Notes: generated by a model from the letters alone, not told the origin. 55,510 nucleotides of DNA from Opitutales bacterium (GCA_020831585.1 JAFIGE010000011.1:1-55510), one strand, 5' to 3'; positions 1 through 9,267 are shown, counted from the first letter of the stretch. Numbers and translations are program-made.

Positions 1-199
1 CGAAGATGTGAAAGTGATTAGCCAAGAAGCAATACGTCAGCACCTCCATCCCCGCAAACACCGCCTGCGAGCGCATAATGTGGCGCATCGCCTGCATCGC
101 CTCCTCATCCATCAGCCGCCTTTTCTGCACCACCCTCGAAATAAGGTGGTGGCAAGCCAACCGTGGATACTTCAGTCTTCGGCAAAACCTCCTGCTCAT
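1..199 (-). CDS. RAYT-type Y1 transposase, N-terminal part (copy 3, cut by window edge)
   Basis: Reading the minus strand from the ATG at 199-197 gives 66 codons, open to the window edge. The product aligns residue for residue with the starts of the two full-length copies at 37692 and 44022: SRVVQKRRLMDEE, a conserved SQAVFAGMEV stretch and the HUH motif NHFHI (H62, H64). The HUH histidines bind the metal used by Y1 single-strand transposases. Its tyrosine and C-terminal part lie outside the window, so completeness cannot be judged. It is divergent from the sugar isomerase gene at 331. A GGATGG ribosome-binding-like stretch precedes the ATG. Family assignment is firm; activity is unknown. Confidence 0.85.
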   Translation of the reverse strand, partial: MSRRFCRRLKYPRLACHHLISRVVQKRRLMDEEAMQAMRHIMRSQAVFAGMEVLTYCFLANHFHIF

Positions 200-241
200 T
201 CTGCCATCCAAACAATACGCATTGAGAAATCAATGCAAATG

Positions 242-256
242 TTCAGAACAACTAAA
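242..256 (-). promoter_or_regulatory. Conserved RAYT upstream element (TTCTGAA with -10-like hexamer)
   Basis: On the minus strand TTTAGT (256-251) is followed after 2 nt by TTCTGAA (248-242), whose first base lies 49 bp before the ATG of the partial RAYT. The other two RAYT genes have the same arrangement at 51 bp. The hexamer could be a -10 box and TTCTGAA would then sit at the transcript start. No convincing -35 box is visible here. Confidence 0.4.
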
Positions 257-330
257 ATAAATATGTTTCGGGTAGGGTCGTCTGTTTTCAGGGTGGACGC
301 CTTTTGGCGGTTTCTTCAGGTTCATTTTCC

Positions 331-1062
331 ATGAAATCGCTTGGTGTTCAATTATACAGCCTTCGTGATGAGTTTGCTGCCGATCCCGAAGCGGCTTTGC
401 GTCGTGTTCCCGGGCTTGGCTTTTCTGTTGTGGAGCTTGCCGGGACCTATGGTTGGGCGGCCGCGAAGTGGAACCGGATGCTTGCCGAAACCGGGCTTTC
501 GGTGGGTTCCGCGCACGTGCCTGTGGAGGCCCTTGAAGGAGATTTTGAGGGGACCGTGACTTTTTATCGGGAGATTGGTTGCCCCACGCTCATTGTTCCC
601 TTCCTCCCTCCGGAGGCTTTTGGAATCGAGGCGTTGGAGGGCACGGCGGCCCGCCTCTCTACCTTGGCCAACCGCGTGCAAGGGGCGGGTTTTCTTTTTG
701 CCTACCATAACCACGCGCATGAGATTGCTCCCTTGCCGACGGGCGAGATTCCGTTGGCGGCGCTCGCCCGCCACCTCGGCGATCAACGGGTGAGTTTCCA
801 ATTGGACACGTATTGGGTGGAAAAGGCGGGGCAATCGACCCTCGGTATCATCGATCTTCTGGAGCCCCAAATCTCCCATATACACGCCAAAGAACTCCGA
901 AAATCCGATGGAGCGGATGTGCCCGCAGGCCAAGGCGATGTGCCCTTTCCGGAGGTTTTGCGCAAGGCCCGCGCCCACAACTGGCCGGTGGTGGTTGAGT
1001 TTGAGGGGACGGACGCGATGGCCGCAGTGGCGGAAAGCGCACGCTACCTGAGGGACCTCTGA
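331..1062 (+). CDS. Sugar phosphate isomerase/epimerase (xylose isomerase-like TIM barrel)
   Basis: The product has 243 residues, the usual length for a single-domain AP-endonuclease-2-like TIM barrel. Typical strand-end motifs appear in order: MKSLGVQLYSLRDEF at the start, VVELAG, FAYHNHAHE, FQLDTYWVEKAG, SHIHAKEL and VVVEFEG. Together they supply the acidic and histidine ligands of the divalent metal. The family isomerises or epimerises sugars and inositols in the cytoplasm; the substrate cannot be told from sequence. The ATG at 331 was chosen because the family motif starts there; an in-frame TTG at 304 would add nine unrelated residues. No signal peptide is present. The gene stands alone, divergent from the partial transposase and convergent with the acetyltransferase gene. 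Confidence 0.85.
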   Translation: MKSLGVQLYSLRDEFAADPEAALRRVPGLGFSVVELAGTYGWAAAKWNRMLAETGLSVGSAHVPVEALEGDFEGTVTFYREIGCPTLIVPFLPPEAFGIEALEGTAARLSTLANRVQGAGFLFAYHNHAHEIAPLPTGEIPLAALARHLGDQRVSFQLDTYWVEKAGQSTLGIIDLLEPQISHIHAKELRKSDGADVPAGQGDVPFPEVLRKARAHNWPVVVEFEGTDAMAAVAESARYLRDL

Positions 1063-1156
1063 GTCCTTGTCGGCGTGACGGCCGGTCGGTGCCTATCGAG
1101 GGGCGTGGCAAGGCCCATGAACCTTGGCGATTTCGTGAGCGCCCTTTCCCGGTTTT

Positions 1157-1753
1157 TTATTTCGAGAGCGTCTTGGTCCAAAAGGGGAGGGTGTGGACAA
1201 GCTCGGCGCCTGTTCCAATTTCCTTCCACTCAAGGGAAGCGGCCAGGGAGGGGTGCCGGGTATAGCCGAGCCTCGCCCAGAAGTTGTGGAGCTCGCGGTG
1301 ACCGGAGGGGCGCCGGCTGTCGGGTAGGGGCCGCTCAATGGCGCAAAAGCAGGTGTGGCGGATGCCGGGGAGGTTACGGGCATGGGTTTCGCGTGCGACA
1401 AAGAAGGCCTTTCCCAAACCGTTGCCGCGAAAGGCGGGCAGAACAACGGATTCGCCGCAGTAGAAGTAGGGGTTCACGGATTCACCGGCGGCTTCAAAGG
1501 GTGCTTTGAATGCTGTGCTCTCGGCGCTCATGGGTTGACCGGTGGAGGCACCGACCACTTCGCCGTCGGCCCGCGCGAGGACAAGGAGGAAGTCCGGGCA
1601 GGTGGCGTAGCGCCGAAGGTATTGGGTTTCGTAGGCGATATCGCCCTCGTAGAGATAGGGCCACTCGCGGAAAACGGTGGTGCGCAGGCGGGCGACTTCT
1701 TTGAGGTGCGGGGTGGCGTCGGCACCGCGATGAATCTCGGTCGTCAAGGCCAT
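1157..1753 (-). CDS. GNAT family N-acetyltransferase
   Basis: This protein has 198 residues. The acetyl-CoA binding motif A is visible as VVLPAFRGNGLGKAFF, with the RxxGxG-like RGNGLG loop, preceded by the beta-bulge region FYCGESVVL. The N-terminal segment (RTTVFREWPYLYEGD) resembles the small-molecule type of GNAT. Substrate unknown. The start at 1753 leaves 8 nt to the stop codon of the GH28 gene; a longer in-frame reading to 1885 would lie inside that gene and has no family similarity. It is the last gene of the long secretion operon and is probably co-transcribed with it. No membrane segment or signal peptide is seen, so it should act in the cytoplasm. Confidence 0.82.
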   Translation of the reverse strand: MALTTEIHRGADATPHLKEVARLRTTVFREWPYLYEGDIAYETQYLRRYATCPDFLLVLARADGEVVGASTGQPMSAESTAFKAPFEAAGESVNPYFYCGESVVLPAFRGNGLGKAFFVARETHARNLPGIRHTCFCAIERPLPDSRRPSGHRELHNFWARLGYTRHPSLAASLEWKEIGTGAELVHTLPFWTKTLSK

Positions 1754-1761
1754 GGGATGGG

Positions 1762-3240
1762 CTACGCGCGCATCCGCACATCCTTGCAATCTTCCTGCAC
1801 CATGAGGGGCAGGCCGGATTTTCCGGGATCGTGTGCGCGCAGGAAGGGCGCATGGATGTGCGCGCCGCGCACGCGCCGCAGCCAAAGGCCGTGCATGGGC
1901 ACCGGTCCGTGAAAGGGGTTTACGGCGGTGTTGGCATTTGTATCCAAATCATGGCGACGCCCTTCGCCCGGCCAGATTGCCCGGAGATTGTCCACCGTAA
2001 GCCGGTCGACATTATCGCAGACGAGGACGGCAGGTTTATCGCGGGTGTGGGGCGAGTCGTTTGACATTTGCGAGCTGCTCTGAAAGGCCACGGCCTTTTG
2101 CGGATCTTCGATGGTCGGGTAAACAAGGGAAACATCGCGCAGGGTAACGTCCTCAATGGTCGCCCCGTCGGCGGCGGTGAGGAGGTTTCGGCCACGCGTG
2201 GTGAGGGCGATGTTGGAGAAGATGAGATTGCGGCAGACGCCGAGAGCCCCGTCCGTCCGGCGGTGGTGTTGGATGTCCACGTAGATCGCGCGTTGTAGGG
2301 GAACATCGGATACAGACGTGCCGGTGAGCCCGGAGACGACCACGTTTTCGATGATGCCGGGGTCCCACATCTCGATTTGCACGGCCCGCAGGGCCCGGCG
2401 GATGACACATCCGGTCACGGTGACATCGCGGATGCCGTGTGACGTTTCCGCGCCGAGGCCGATGGCGGCGCAATTGGACGAGAGGATGCAATTGGAGACG
2501 GCGATCCGTTCGCAGGTGCGCGCATCGGTCATGCTCTTGAGGATGATGGCATCGTCGCCGCAGGTGAGATCGCAATCGCTGATGCGCACGTCGCGGCAGC
2601 CGTTGATATCGAGACCATCGGTGTTTGGCCCAAAGAGGTTATTGCGGATGGTGAGGGACTGAATGCGCACGTCGTCACAGTCGTGCAAGTGGACGGTCCA
2701 CCCGGGTGAGTCTTTGATCGTGAAATCGCGCAGGGTCACGCGTCGGCAGGCGACGAAATCGAGCAGGGGGCTCACGCGTGTCTTCTTTTCGCGGAACCAG
2801 GGGTGGGTGGGGTTACGGTAGACGGGGTGCAGTCCGTGCTCATCGCAGTAGGCTTCGATATCGACACCGGCGGCGGCGAGTTCGCGCATGGGGGGATTCC
2901 AGAAGGCCGGCCCCTGCCCGTCGATGGTGCCATCGCCGGTGATACCGATATTTTCGCAATCGTGTGCGGTGATGAGGTGGAAGGGTTGGCGATCCTTGTT
3001 TCCCACGAAATCCTTGCCCCGCGGATAATCTTCGGTGCGGTCGTGCGCCCGCAGGGTGCAACCGAAGGGCAGGTGCAGGGTGATGCCGCTGTGCAAGCGG
3101 AGCGTTGTGGTCGTCCACGTGCCCACGGGCAGGATGAGTGTGCCGCCACCGCTCTCGGCGAGGCGGTCGATGGCCGATTGCAGTGCGTTGGCAACGCCCG
3201 TGGGATGGGGATTGTTTGCGAGAGTTTGTTGGAGGGACAT
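1762..3240 (-). CDS. GH28 family polygalacturonase-like glycoside hydrolase
   Basis: The 492-residue protein has a right-handed beta-helix layout with GH28 motifs: GPNTDGLDI (NTD), CGDDAIILK (the DD pair) and a following SHG segment. The asparagine-aspartate and paired aspartates are the catalytic acids of polygalacturonases and related exo-acting enzymes. The N-terminal stretch (SGGGTLILPVGTW, then HSGITLHL) is the common first coil of the pectate lyase-like fold. No signal peptide is visible at the chosen start, so the enzyme should be cytoplasmic and would act on imported oligogalacturonides or another uronate-containing oligomer. It lies 21 nt after gspD and 8 nt before the acetyltransferase gene. 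A second GH28-like gene is at 47358. Family call firm; substrate inferred. Confidence 0.87.
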   Translation of the reverse strand: MSLQQTLANNPHPTGVANALQSAIDRLAESGGGTLILPVGTWTTTTLRLHSGITLHLPFGCTLRAHDRTEDYPRGKDFVGNKDRQPFHLITAHDCENIGITGDGTIDGQGPAFWNPPMRELAAAGVDIEAYCDEHGLHPVYRNPTHPWFREKKTRVSPLLDFVACRRVTLRDFTIKDSPGWTVHLHDCDDVRIQSLTIRNNLFGPNTDGLDINGCRDVRISDCDLTCGDDAIILKSMTDARTCERIAVSNCILSSNCAAIGLGAETSHGIRDVTVTGCVIRRALRAVQIEMWDPGIIENVVVSGLTGTSVSDVPLQRAIYVDIQHHRRTDGALGVCRNLIFSNIALTTRGRNLLTAADGATIEDVTLRDVSLVYPTIEDPQKAVAFQSSSQMSNDSPHTRDKPAVLVCDNVDRLTVDNLRAIWPGEGRRHDLDTNANTAVNPFHGPVPMHGLWLRRVRGAHIHAPFLRAHDPGKSGLPLMVQEDCKDVRMRA

Positions 3241-3261
3241 GAAAGCGGGAAGTGCCCTCGC

Positions 3262-5553
3262 TCAGGAGCCGTGGCGGCGGCGTGGGCTGGTCCGTTCCTC
3301 GGGTTCGGGCTCGGGCGGACGGAAGGTGCCGGTGTCGAGAAAACGCTGCACTTCGTCGGAAGACTCGATGAGGCGGAGGCGTTCCTGGGCATCGAGGTGG
3401 GCGGCTTCGACATCGCCGACAATGTAGGGGCGGATGAAAATGAGCAGTTCCGAGCGGGTCATGGCTTCGGTGCGGCGGCGGAAGAGATTACCCAGAACGG
3501 GGATGTCGCCAAGGAACATGATACGGGCTTCGCCATCGGTGGAGTCGAGCTGCTGGAGACCGCCGAGGACGACCATCTGGCCGTTGCCCACGCTCACGTA
3601 GGAACGGGCGTCGCGGGAGGTGAAGATGGGGTTGTTGCCTGCGCCCACAGCACCTGTCTCCGAGCTGATGGACTGTTCGATTTCGAGCTGAACGACGCCG
3701 TTGGAGCCGATGAGCGGGGTGACTTTGAGGTCGATACCGACATCGGTATATTGGACGTTTTGGCGAATGTTGCCGAGGCCGAGGTCGGTATCGGTGGCGA
3801 CGGTGCCGGTGATCACGGGGATGCGGCGGGTGATGGAGATGCTGCCCTCGCGGTTGTGCGTGGTGACGATCGTTGGCGAGGAAAGGACCTTTACGTTGTT
3901 GTTCACGCGACCGGTTTGCAAAACGAGGTCGATGCTCAGTTCGCCGGGACCGAAGATGATGGGGCGCAGACTGCCGCCGACGATGTCGGGCGAGATGACG
4001 GTGTTCGGCCCACCCACGGCATTGAGGCGCGGAGCGATACGACCGGCGGACTCGCTCACCCGGTAATCGGCGGCGACATTGGTTTGAATACCGAAGGCGT
4101 CGAGGCCGCGGGAGTAGTCGTTGGTGATGGTCACTTCTGTAATGACGACTTCGATACGGACTTGGGCGAGGACGGTATCAATTTCCCTGATGAGGGTTTC
4201 GAGAAAGCGAAGGTCGGTCTCTGTGCCGGAGGCGACAATGGTATTGGCGCGCTCATCGGCAACGAGAGTCATGAAGTCGCTGAACTGAAGAGTGGAGGCT
4301 TCGCCGCGCAGGGTGCTGGGGACTTGTGGTTGCGGCTGCTGAGGGCCGGTCCGCTGGGCGGCGGCTCGCGCGGCGGCGCTTCCCGGAGCTGTGCGCGTAC
4401 CCGATTGGCTGGCATCACGGGCCTGCTTTTGCCCGGAGATGACCTGGTCGATGAGGCTCACCACATCCGGCGCCTGCGCGTGCTGAATATTGAATACACG
4501 GGTGTTTGTAAGGGGCGCGACGTTTACATCGATGCGCTCAATGAGGCTGGTGATGAGTTCGGCGTTGGAAGGGTGGGTGAAGACGATCAATTGGTTTGTG
4601 CGGTCGTCGGCGTCGAAGTGGGTGTTGTTCTCGAGTTGGCGGCGGAGGGCACCGGTTTGGAGTTGTTGGAGGCGGCGCAGAACATCCTGTGCGCTGATGT
4701 TGCTCAACTGGAAGAAGAGCATTTCGGTGCGCAATTTCTTGGGCGCATCGAGGACGGCAAGGAGGCGCTCGAGGCGTTGAAGGTTGATGAGGGCATCCGT
4801 TACGAGGAGGAGATTGCTCTTATCAAAGGCGATAGGTGCGCCAACAGACATGAGCGGTTGAATGAGGGGCACGGCTTCCTGGGCGGTGAGAAACTCGAGG
4901 TTGAAGATCTTTTCATAGAGCTTTTGCGAGGGCGTGGCGTCGAGGGTGGTGCCGATCCATTGCGGGGGCACCTGTGAATTGATGGCCGAGGCGGGCACGG
5001 CCTTGAGGAAGCGGTCGCCCACGTCCGTTATGGCGATGCCGTTGAGGGCAAGAAGGCTTTCGATGGCCAGTATGGCATCGCCCCGCGTCATCGCTGATTG
5101 GCTCATGAAGACGATGTTGACGGCGGGGAGGTTCTGTTGGCGGAGGATGGGTTTGCGGGTGAAGTTTTCGAGGATTTCGAGAACTTCATTGGTCCCTAAA
5201 CCGGGGATGCGGAGAAGGCCTACGCTTTCCGCCATGCGCGGATCGGCGCGGCTCACGAGGTTGGCGGCGGTGGCGGTGGTGGCATCGGCGTCGACTGGAG
5301 ACGGAGTCGGCCGCGCGCCGGGACGGGTGACCGGCGTGCGCACGGGGCGTGGACCGGTGGGGGCGGGCGGGGGGATGAAGTCGGGTGGGGGGGGCACATC
5401 TTCATCTTCCGGCGGAGGGGGGAAGGCGGCATCGCTGGACTCGTCGTCGCTCTCCGGCCCGGATTGTGCGGTCAGGTGGGAGAGGGGAGCCAGCCCGGCG
5501 GCAAGGGCGAGGAGGAAAACGAGAAGGCGGCGGAAAGTCATCGGCAGGCGCAT
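3262..5553 (-). CDS. gspD: Type II secretion secretin GspD
   Basis: The 763-residue protein starts with a signal peptide (about residues 1-30, LLVFLLALAAGLAPL), then a proline- and acid-rich linker to about residue 80. Ring-building N-domains follow (about 100-430), interrupted by an Ala/Gln/Pro-rich loop near 390. The C-terminal secretin domain shows VKVLSSPTIVTTHN, VGIDLKVTPLI, GQMVVLGGL, the end motif GDIPVLGNLF and ELLIFIRPYIV. Such proteins form the outer-membrane channel of type II secretion or type IV pilus-like machines. The short charged tail (residues 735-763) has no obvious pilotin-binding motif. It follows the GspM-like gene by 16 nt. Length fits the GspD family. Confidence 0.93.
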   Translation of the reverse strand: MRLPMTFRRLLVFLLALAAGLAPLSHLTAQSGPESDDESSDAAFPPPPEDEDVPPPPDFIPPPAPTGPRPVRTPVTRPGARPTPSPVDADATTATAANLVSRADPRMAESVGLLRIPGLGTNEVLEILENFTRKPILRQQNLPAVNIVFMSQSAMTRGDAILAIESLLALNGIAITDVGDRFLKAVPASAINSQVPPQWIGTTLDATPSQKLYEKIFNLEFLTAQEAVPLIQPLMSVGAPIAFDKSNLLLVTDALINLQRLERLLAVLDAPKKLRTEMLFFQLSNISAQDVLRRLQQLQTGALRRQLENNTHFDADDRTNQLIVFTHPSNAELITSLIERIDVNVAPLTNTRVFNIQHAQAPDVVSLIDQVISGQKQARDASQSGTRTAPGSAAARAAAQRTGPQQPQPQVPSTLRGEASTLQFSDFMTLVADERANTIVASGTETDLRFLETLIREIDTVLAQVRIEVVITEVTITNDYSRGLDAFGIQTNVAADYRVSESAGRIAPRLNAVGGPNTVISPDIVGGSLRPIIFGPGELSIDLVLQTGRVNNNVKVLSSPTIVTTHNREGSISITRRIPVITGTVATDTDLGLGNIRQNVQYTDVGIDLKVTPLIGSNGVVQLEIEQSISSETGAVGAGNNPIFTSRDARSYVSVGNGQMVVLGGLQQLDSTDGEARIMFLGDIPVLGNLFRRRTEAMTRSELLIFIRPYIVGDVEAAHLDAQERLRLIESSDEVQRFLDTGTFRPPEPEPEERTSPRRRHGS

Positions 5554-5569
5554 GGCGGGGTTTTAAAAA

Positions 5570-6109
5570 TCAGTTGAGAGCGGCGTCTTTGAGTTCGAAG
5601 GAAGAAAGCTCGAAGGTGACGTCGAGGAGGCGCGGATCGCGCGTGTTGGCGGTTATCTGAAACTGGGTGAGAGTGATGTAGGGCGACTCTTGTTTGATGC
5701 GTTCGTCGAACTCCATGAGTCGTTCGAGCCGGGCCTGGCGAATGGCTAGGCGAACGGTATGGTAACTGAAAATATCGGAATCAACGGTAACGGGGCTGGT
5801 GATGTTAAAGCTGAGGCCGGTTTCGCGGGCGAGCGTATCGAGGCGCTCGGAGAGGCGGGCGGCGGAAAAGGTGCGGCTGGCATCGAGACCTTGGCGGGTG
5901 CGTTGGAGCTCGGCCTCGGCGGCACCTTGGTTGCCCAGGGTGGCCGCATTATCGGCAAGAATCCGTTGATTGATGCGGAAGCTGAGGAGGTGATCTTGAA
6001 AGGTGCGCACCGACATGAGGAACCAGATCAAGAGCAGTGCCCAGATGAAGACGGCGAGGAGCAGGCGTTCCCGGAAGGAGAGGGCGTTGAAGAAATTACG
6101 GAGCATCAC
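5570..6109 (-). CDS. GspM-like inner-membrane protein
   Basis: This 179-residue protein has one N-terminal membrane helix (about residues 12-36, LLLAVFIWALLLIWFLM), then a coiled-coil-prone stretch (RILADNAATLGNQGAAEAE) and a small alpha/beta domain. That is the layout of GspM/PilO-type assembly-platform proteins. Primary sequence similarity cannot be judged by eye, so the call leans on topology and position. The gene overlaps the stop codon of the GspL-like gene by 4 nt and lies directly before gspD. The expected role is to pair with the GspL-like protein in the inner membrane and stabilise the secretion platform. Confidence 0.65.
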   Translation of the reverse strand: MMLRNFFNALSFRERLLLAVFIWALLLIWFLMSVRTFQDHLLSFRINQRILADNAATLGNQGAAEAELQRTRQGLDASRTFSAARLSERLDTLARETGLSFNITSPVTVDSDIFSYHTVRLAIRQARLERLMEFDERIKQESPYITLTQFQITANTRDPRLLDVTFELSSFELKDAALN

Positions 6110-7386
6110 TCGGCGGGTTCGGTGGCGTCATTGAGAAACTCGCTCTCGTCGAGCGGCGGGAAATCATCGGCCGGGGTGAGGGCGGGAATCGCGGCGGGCG
6201 GGTGGAGGCGGGCGGGGGCTTCGCGGAAGCGGACCGTCAGGTCAAAGCGGGTTTGGCCGTCGCGGGTTTCGAAGACGTTTTCCACTTCTTCCACGGCGGG
6301 GAGGCGGCGGAGGCTCTCGGCGTAGGCGTTGACTGGGGCGACGGCGTTGGAGAGTCCCTCGATGCGCACTTCGTTGTGCGCGGTGGCCCGGGTGCGGGTA
6401 AAGTAAACGGAGTCCGGGCGCACATGGTTGACGAGTTCCAACATGCGGAAGGGGGCGATGTCCTGTTCTGTGCTTTGGGTGAGCCGTGCGGCCAGCGCCC
6501 ACGTGTCGTTCACCCGCAAAACGGCGGGTTGCTCGGCGACGATCCGGCGGGTCTGCCGGCCATTCCAGATATCAAATCCCCAGGTGAGCGATTGAAAGAG
6601 GATCAGAAAGACAAAAAAGCCCATCGCGGCGACAGTGGAGAGCCAGACATAGCGGGAGCGCTCGCGTTCCTTGCGTTGGGCGGTGCGCCAGACACGGGAG
6701 TGGATATCGGCCGCCCAGGTGGCTTCGGCGTCGAGACCAAAGCTGCGCTCGGTGGGGTTTCCCGAAGTCTCGGGGGTCAGGTGGCGGTGTTTGAAGCTGA
6801 GGTGGCGCTCGCCATCGATCTTGTAGCCTTCGCCTACCCAGACGCCTTCTTCGACGGTCCATCCCCCGTCGGCGGGGACAGCGTTGGCGAGGCGGTCGCG
6901 GGTGGCAAGAATGGCTTCATCGGTGAGGAAGTCCCCGGCTACGCGCCGCGAGAGGATGCGCTCGGGGACTTGGCGGTCGGGCAGGTGGTAGAGTGCGGAT
7001 ACGGATCCGTTTTCACAGAGGAAGGTGACGCGTTTTCCCGGGTGAGTTTCGCCGAAGCGGGTGAGGAATCCGGGGAAGGCGTGAAAGAAGGCGTCGATAT
7101 TGTCCACGCCCAGTTTCCGCAGGCGGGCGTGGGGAATGGCGTAGGCGAGGACTTCGGTCCGGTCCGGTTCGCGGATGTAGCCCCAGAAGAGGTGGTCGAC
7201 CGGAAAAGGGGAAAGGCCTTCGAGCATCAACTCAATCGCTTCTGAGACGTCTCCACCGGCCGCCTGCACATCGGCCGGAATCTCCATGTGATGACAGAAA
7301 AAAGCATCGGCCGGGGCGAGGAGGAGGCGGCGTTCGGGAATCCGGTCGCGGAGCGACTGGAGCGTTTTATCAAAATACGAGGGCAT
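6106..7386 (-). CDS. GspL/PilMN-like assembly-platform protein
   Basis: The product (426 residues) has a cytoplasmic N-terminal region of about 240 residues, a single membrane helix near 248-270 (TVAAMGFFVFLILFQSL), and a periplasmic region with a ferredoxin-like PilN/GspL-type pattern (DSVYFTRTRATAHNEVRIEG, then YAESLRRLPAVEEVENVF). GspL recruits the secretion ATPase GspE through its cytoplasmic domain and binds GspM through the periplasmic one. The C-terminal 40 residues are Pro/Ala-rich. The operon contains no gspE, so the ATPase partner must be encoded elsewhere. It follows the GspK-like gene by 44 nt. Confidence 0.65.
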   Translation of the reverse strand: MPSYFDKTLQSLRDRIPERRLLLAPADAFFCHHMEIPADVQAAGGDVSEAIELMLEGLSPFPVDHLFWGYIREPDRTEVLAYAIPHARLRKLGVDNIDAFFHAFPGFLTRFGETHPGKRVTFLCENGSVSALYHLPDRQVPERILSRRVAGDFLTDEAILATRDRLANAVPADGGWTVEEGVWVGEGYKIDGERHLSFKHRHLTPETSGNPTERSFGLDAEATWAADIHSRVWRTAQRKERERSRYVWLSTVAAMGFFVFLILFQSLTWGFDIWNGRQTRRIVAEQPAVLRVNDTWALAARLTQSTEQDIAPFRMLELVNHVRPDSVYFTRTRATAHNEVRIEGLSNAVAPVNAYAESLRRLPAVEEVENVFETRDGQTRFDLTVRFREAPARLHPPAAIPALTPADDFPPLDESEFLNDATEPAE

Positions 7387-7430
7387 GCCGATGGGGAGAG
7401 ATTACGAAGCCGGGGCGGGTTGGGTGTCCA

Positions 7431-8597
7431 TCACAATCTCCGGTTCTCGGATAGGCGGATGATCTCAAAGGGGTAGCCGAGGGCCGCCGCTTCGCCGCTG
7501 CGGGTTGTGCGGGCGGTGCCGCGGGGATCGTCGCGCGCATCGCGGCGGGCGGTCACGCGGGGTTGCGGCGCGTCCGGGCCTGGGTCGGCAGCAGGATCGG
7601 TGGGGGTGCGCCCGGTTTGACGGGAGCCGATCCGTCCGCCGCCCACTTGGCTGCCGCGCCAGCGCACGAGGGTTTCGATGAGGAAACCGGCTTCGCCCCG
7701 GCGGGCCTCCACTTCGACGCGGAAGAGCCGGGCTTCCATGCCCACGAGGTTGCTTTCTGAGAGAAAGAGCCCGTCGGTGCGCGAGCGGATCGGGAGGTCG
7801 TCCTCGGTCCCCGGGATGCGGTCCGGCCCAGCCCGGTGATCGAGGACAAAGCCCGCATTGATGAGGCCCATGCTGTCGAGCACATCGAGCACCACGGGGG
7901 GGGCTGTGTTGATGTTCACCGCGCCGGTGTGATGGAGGGAGAACATTTCCCGGAACTGGCCGAGGGCGGGGAGGGGGCGGCCTTCGTTGTCCCAGAAAGC
8001 CGCCTGCCAGCCGTGGATCAGCTCCAGTTCATCCCAGGTGCGCAGGGGCCCATTGCGGGGGCGGCGGGGAGGGGTGAGGCGCAGGTAATCGTCTCCATCG
8101 AACCCGTTGAGGCGGGCTTCGTCGTCCTCGTCCATCCAATCGAGGAGGGTATCGGTGAGCTCGGAGGCCTGGATCATATCAAAGCCGAGGCGCTCGAAGG
8201 CGTGGCGGAGGGTGTCTTCCTGCACATTCTGGAGGGGAATGCGTCCACTCTCGTCGGTCACGCGTATGCGGATGCGCACGCCGTCTGCCTTGGGGAGATC
8301 GATGAAGGCCGTGGGATCGCCCCAGCCTTGATTCGGCATGTGCAGTGCGCCGTCAATCTCGCGGATGGCGTTGATCGTGGCGAGGGTCGCTTCGAGGGCG
8401 GAAAAGGCATGGCTGCGCAGGTCGTCCTGGTGTTGGAAGAGCCCGGCGTAGCGGATTTTGGAAATCGCTTCGCGCTGGAAGGCGACGACGATAAAAGAGA
8501 ACAAAACAACAAATGCGAGCACCGCGACAATCACGCTGCCGCGCCGGGATTGCAGGGGCCCGGGAAGAGGGGGCGTTTTCTTAAAAGACAGGGACAT
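7431..8597 (-). CDS. GspK-like minor pseudopilin
   Basis: The 388-residue protein begins with a short basic leader and RRGSVIVAVLAFVVLFSFIVVAF, a type IV pilin-like helix lacking the usual Glu5. This is the hallmark of GspK. Then comes a large globular domain with typical K features: SGRIPLQNV, LTDTLLDWMDEDDEARLNG (a helical bundle with acidic Ca-site-like residues), and VNINTAPPVVLDVL. GspK caps the pseudopilus tip together with GspI and GspJ. The start at 8597 overlaps the GspJ-like gene by 17 nt; the longer reading to 8870 runs inside that gene. The last about 70 residues are Arg/Pro-rich and low in complexity. Confidence 0.8.
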   Translation of the reverse strand: MSLSFKKTPPLPGPLQSRRGSVIVAVLAFVVLFSFIVVAFQREAISKIRYAGLFQHQDDLRSHAFSALEATLATINAIREIDGALHMPNQGWGDPTAFIDLPKADGVRIRIRVTDESGRIPLQNVQEDTLRHAFERLGFDMIQASELTDTLLDWMDEDDEARLNGFDGDDYLRLTPPRRPRNGPLRTWDELELIHGWQAAFWDNEGRPLPALGQFREMFSLHHTGAVNINTAPPVVLDVLDSMGLINAGFVLDHRAGPDRIPGTEDDLPIRSRTDGLFLSESNLVGMEARLFRVEVEARRGEAGFLIETLVRWRGSQVGGGRIGSRQTGRTPTDPAADPGPDAPQPRVTARRDARDDPRGTARTTRSGEAAALGYPFEIIRLSENRRL

Positions 8598-9267
8598 CGC
8601 GGGCGTTTTGGGGAATAAAGATATGCCGACTGGTCGTTTCGCCCTCATGGGAAAAATGCAGGCGGAGGAAATCCGGAAGAAGAAAGGACCCGTCTGGTTC
8701 GGTCTCGGGGCGATCATGGACCGACCAGCGGTCACTCTCCCGGTCGTAATAGGCATATTCGATGCGGGCAACGAGGTGGGAGAGCGGTGTGCGGAAAAGG
8801 TCGTTGAGCGTCTCGGCCTCTTCCTGCAAGTCGGAGAACCAGATGATGGAGAGACCTTCCCCGCTTTCAAAGTGAATGTAGCAATTTACGTCGGGCAGTC
8901 GCACACCTTCCATGACAAACAGGGGAGGGGCCTCCGTGAGACGAAAAAAGAGCAGCGGATCGCGGGTTTCTCCCCAGTCCGGCGGACGCGCCCACTCGAC
9001 GGTGCCGCCTCCCGTCGTCGCCGGACCTCCCGGTCCCGCCGCCGGAGGGGCGGCACGGAGAAGGGAGGCATTGAGAAAGAGCGCCACCCCTTCGGCATGT
9101 TGTTGAAAGAAATCGTGATCTGTATCGTCCCGCCAAATCTGCGTGAGGGAAAAGGTGTGAAAGGCGAGTGTCGTCATGAGCAAGGCAAGGATGCCTATGG
9201 AGACGAGCATCTCGAGGAGGGAGAAGCCGTCGCGTCTGTTCTGTGGCCGGGAGGGGGTCATTGCCAT
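8581..9267 (-). CDS. GspJ-like minor pseudopilin
   Basis: This 228-residue protein has a prepilin leader ending in RRDG followed by FSLLEMLVSIGILALLM, with Gly at -1 and Glu at +5 as prepilin peptidase expects. A single hydrophobic helix and a mostly beta C-terminal domain follow. Length and position (between the I- and K-like genes) fit GspJ. The gene overlaps the GspI-like gene by 10 nt and the GspK-like gene by 17 nt, so the three are very probably translationally coupled. A Pro/Gly-rich loop (residues 75-90) is unusual but does not break the domain. Confidence 0.75.
   Translation of the reverse strand: MAMTPSRPQNRRDGFSLLEMLVSIGILALLMTTLAFHTFSLTQIWRDDTDHDFFQQHAEGVALFLNASLLRAAPPAAGPGGPATTGGGTVEWARPPDWGETRDPLLFFRLTEAPPLFVMEGVRLPDVNCYIHFESGEGLSIIWFSDLQEEAETLNDLFRTPLSHLVARIEYAYYDRESDRWSVHDRPETEPDGSFLLPDFLRLHFSHEGETTSRHIFIPQNARDVPVF

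Noticed and set aside
2803-4977. 724-codon plus-strand open frame antisense to gspD
   Set aside because: It is the mirror of a clear secretin gene; Asp/Glu/Gly-rich composition typical of antisense frames in GC-rich DNA, no domain.
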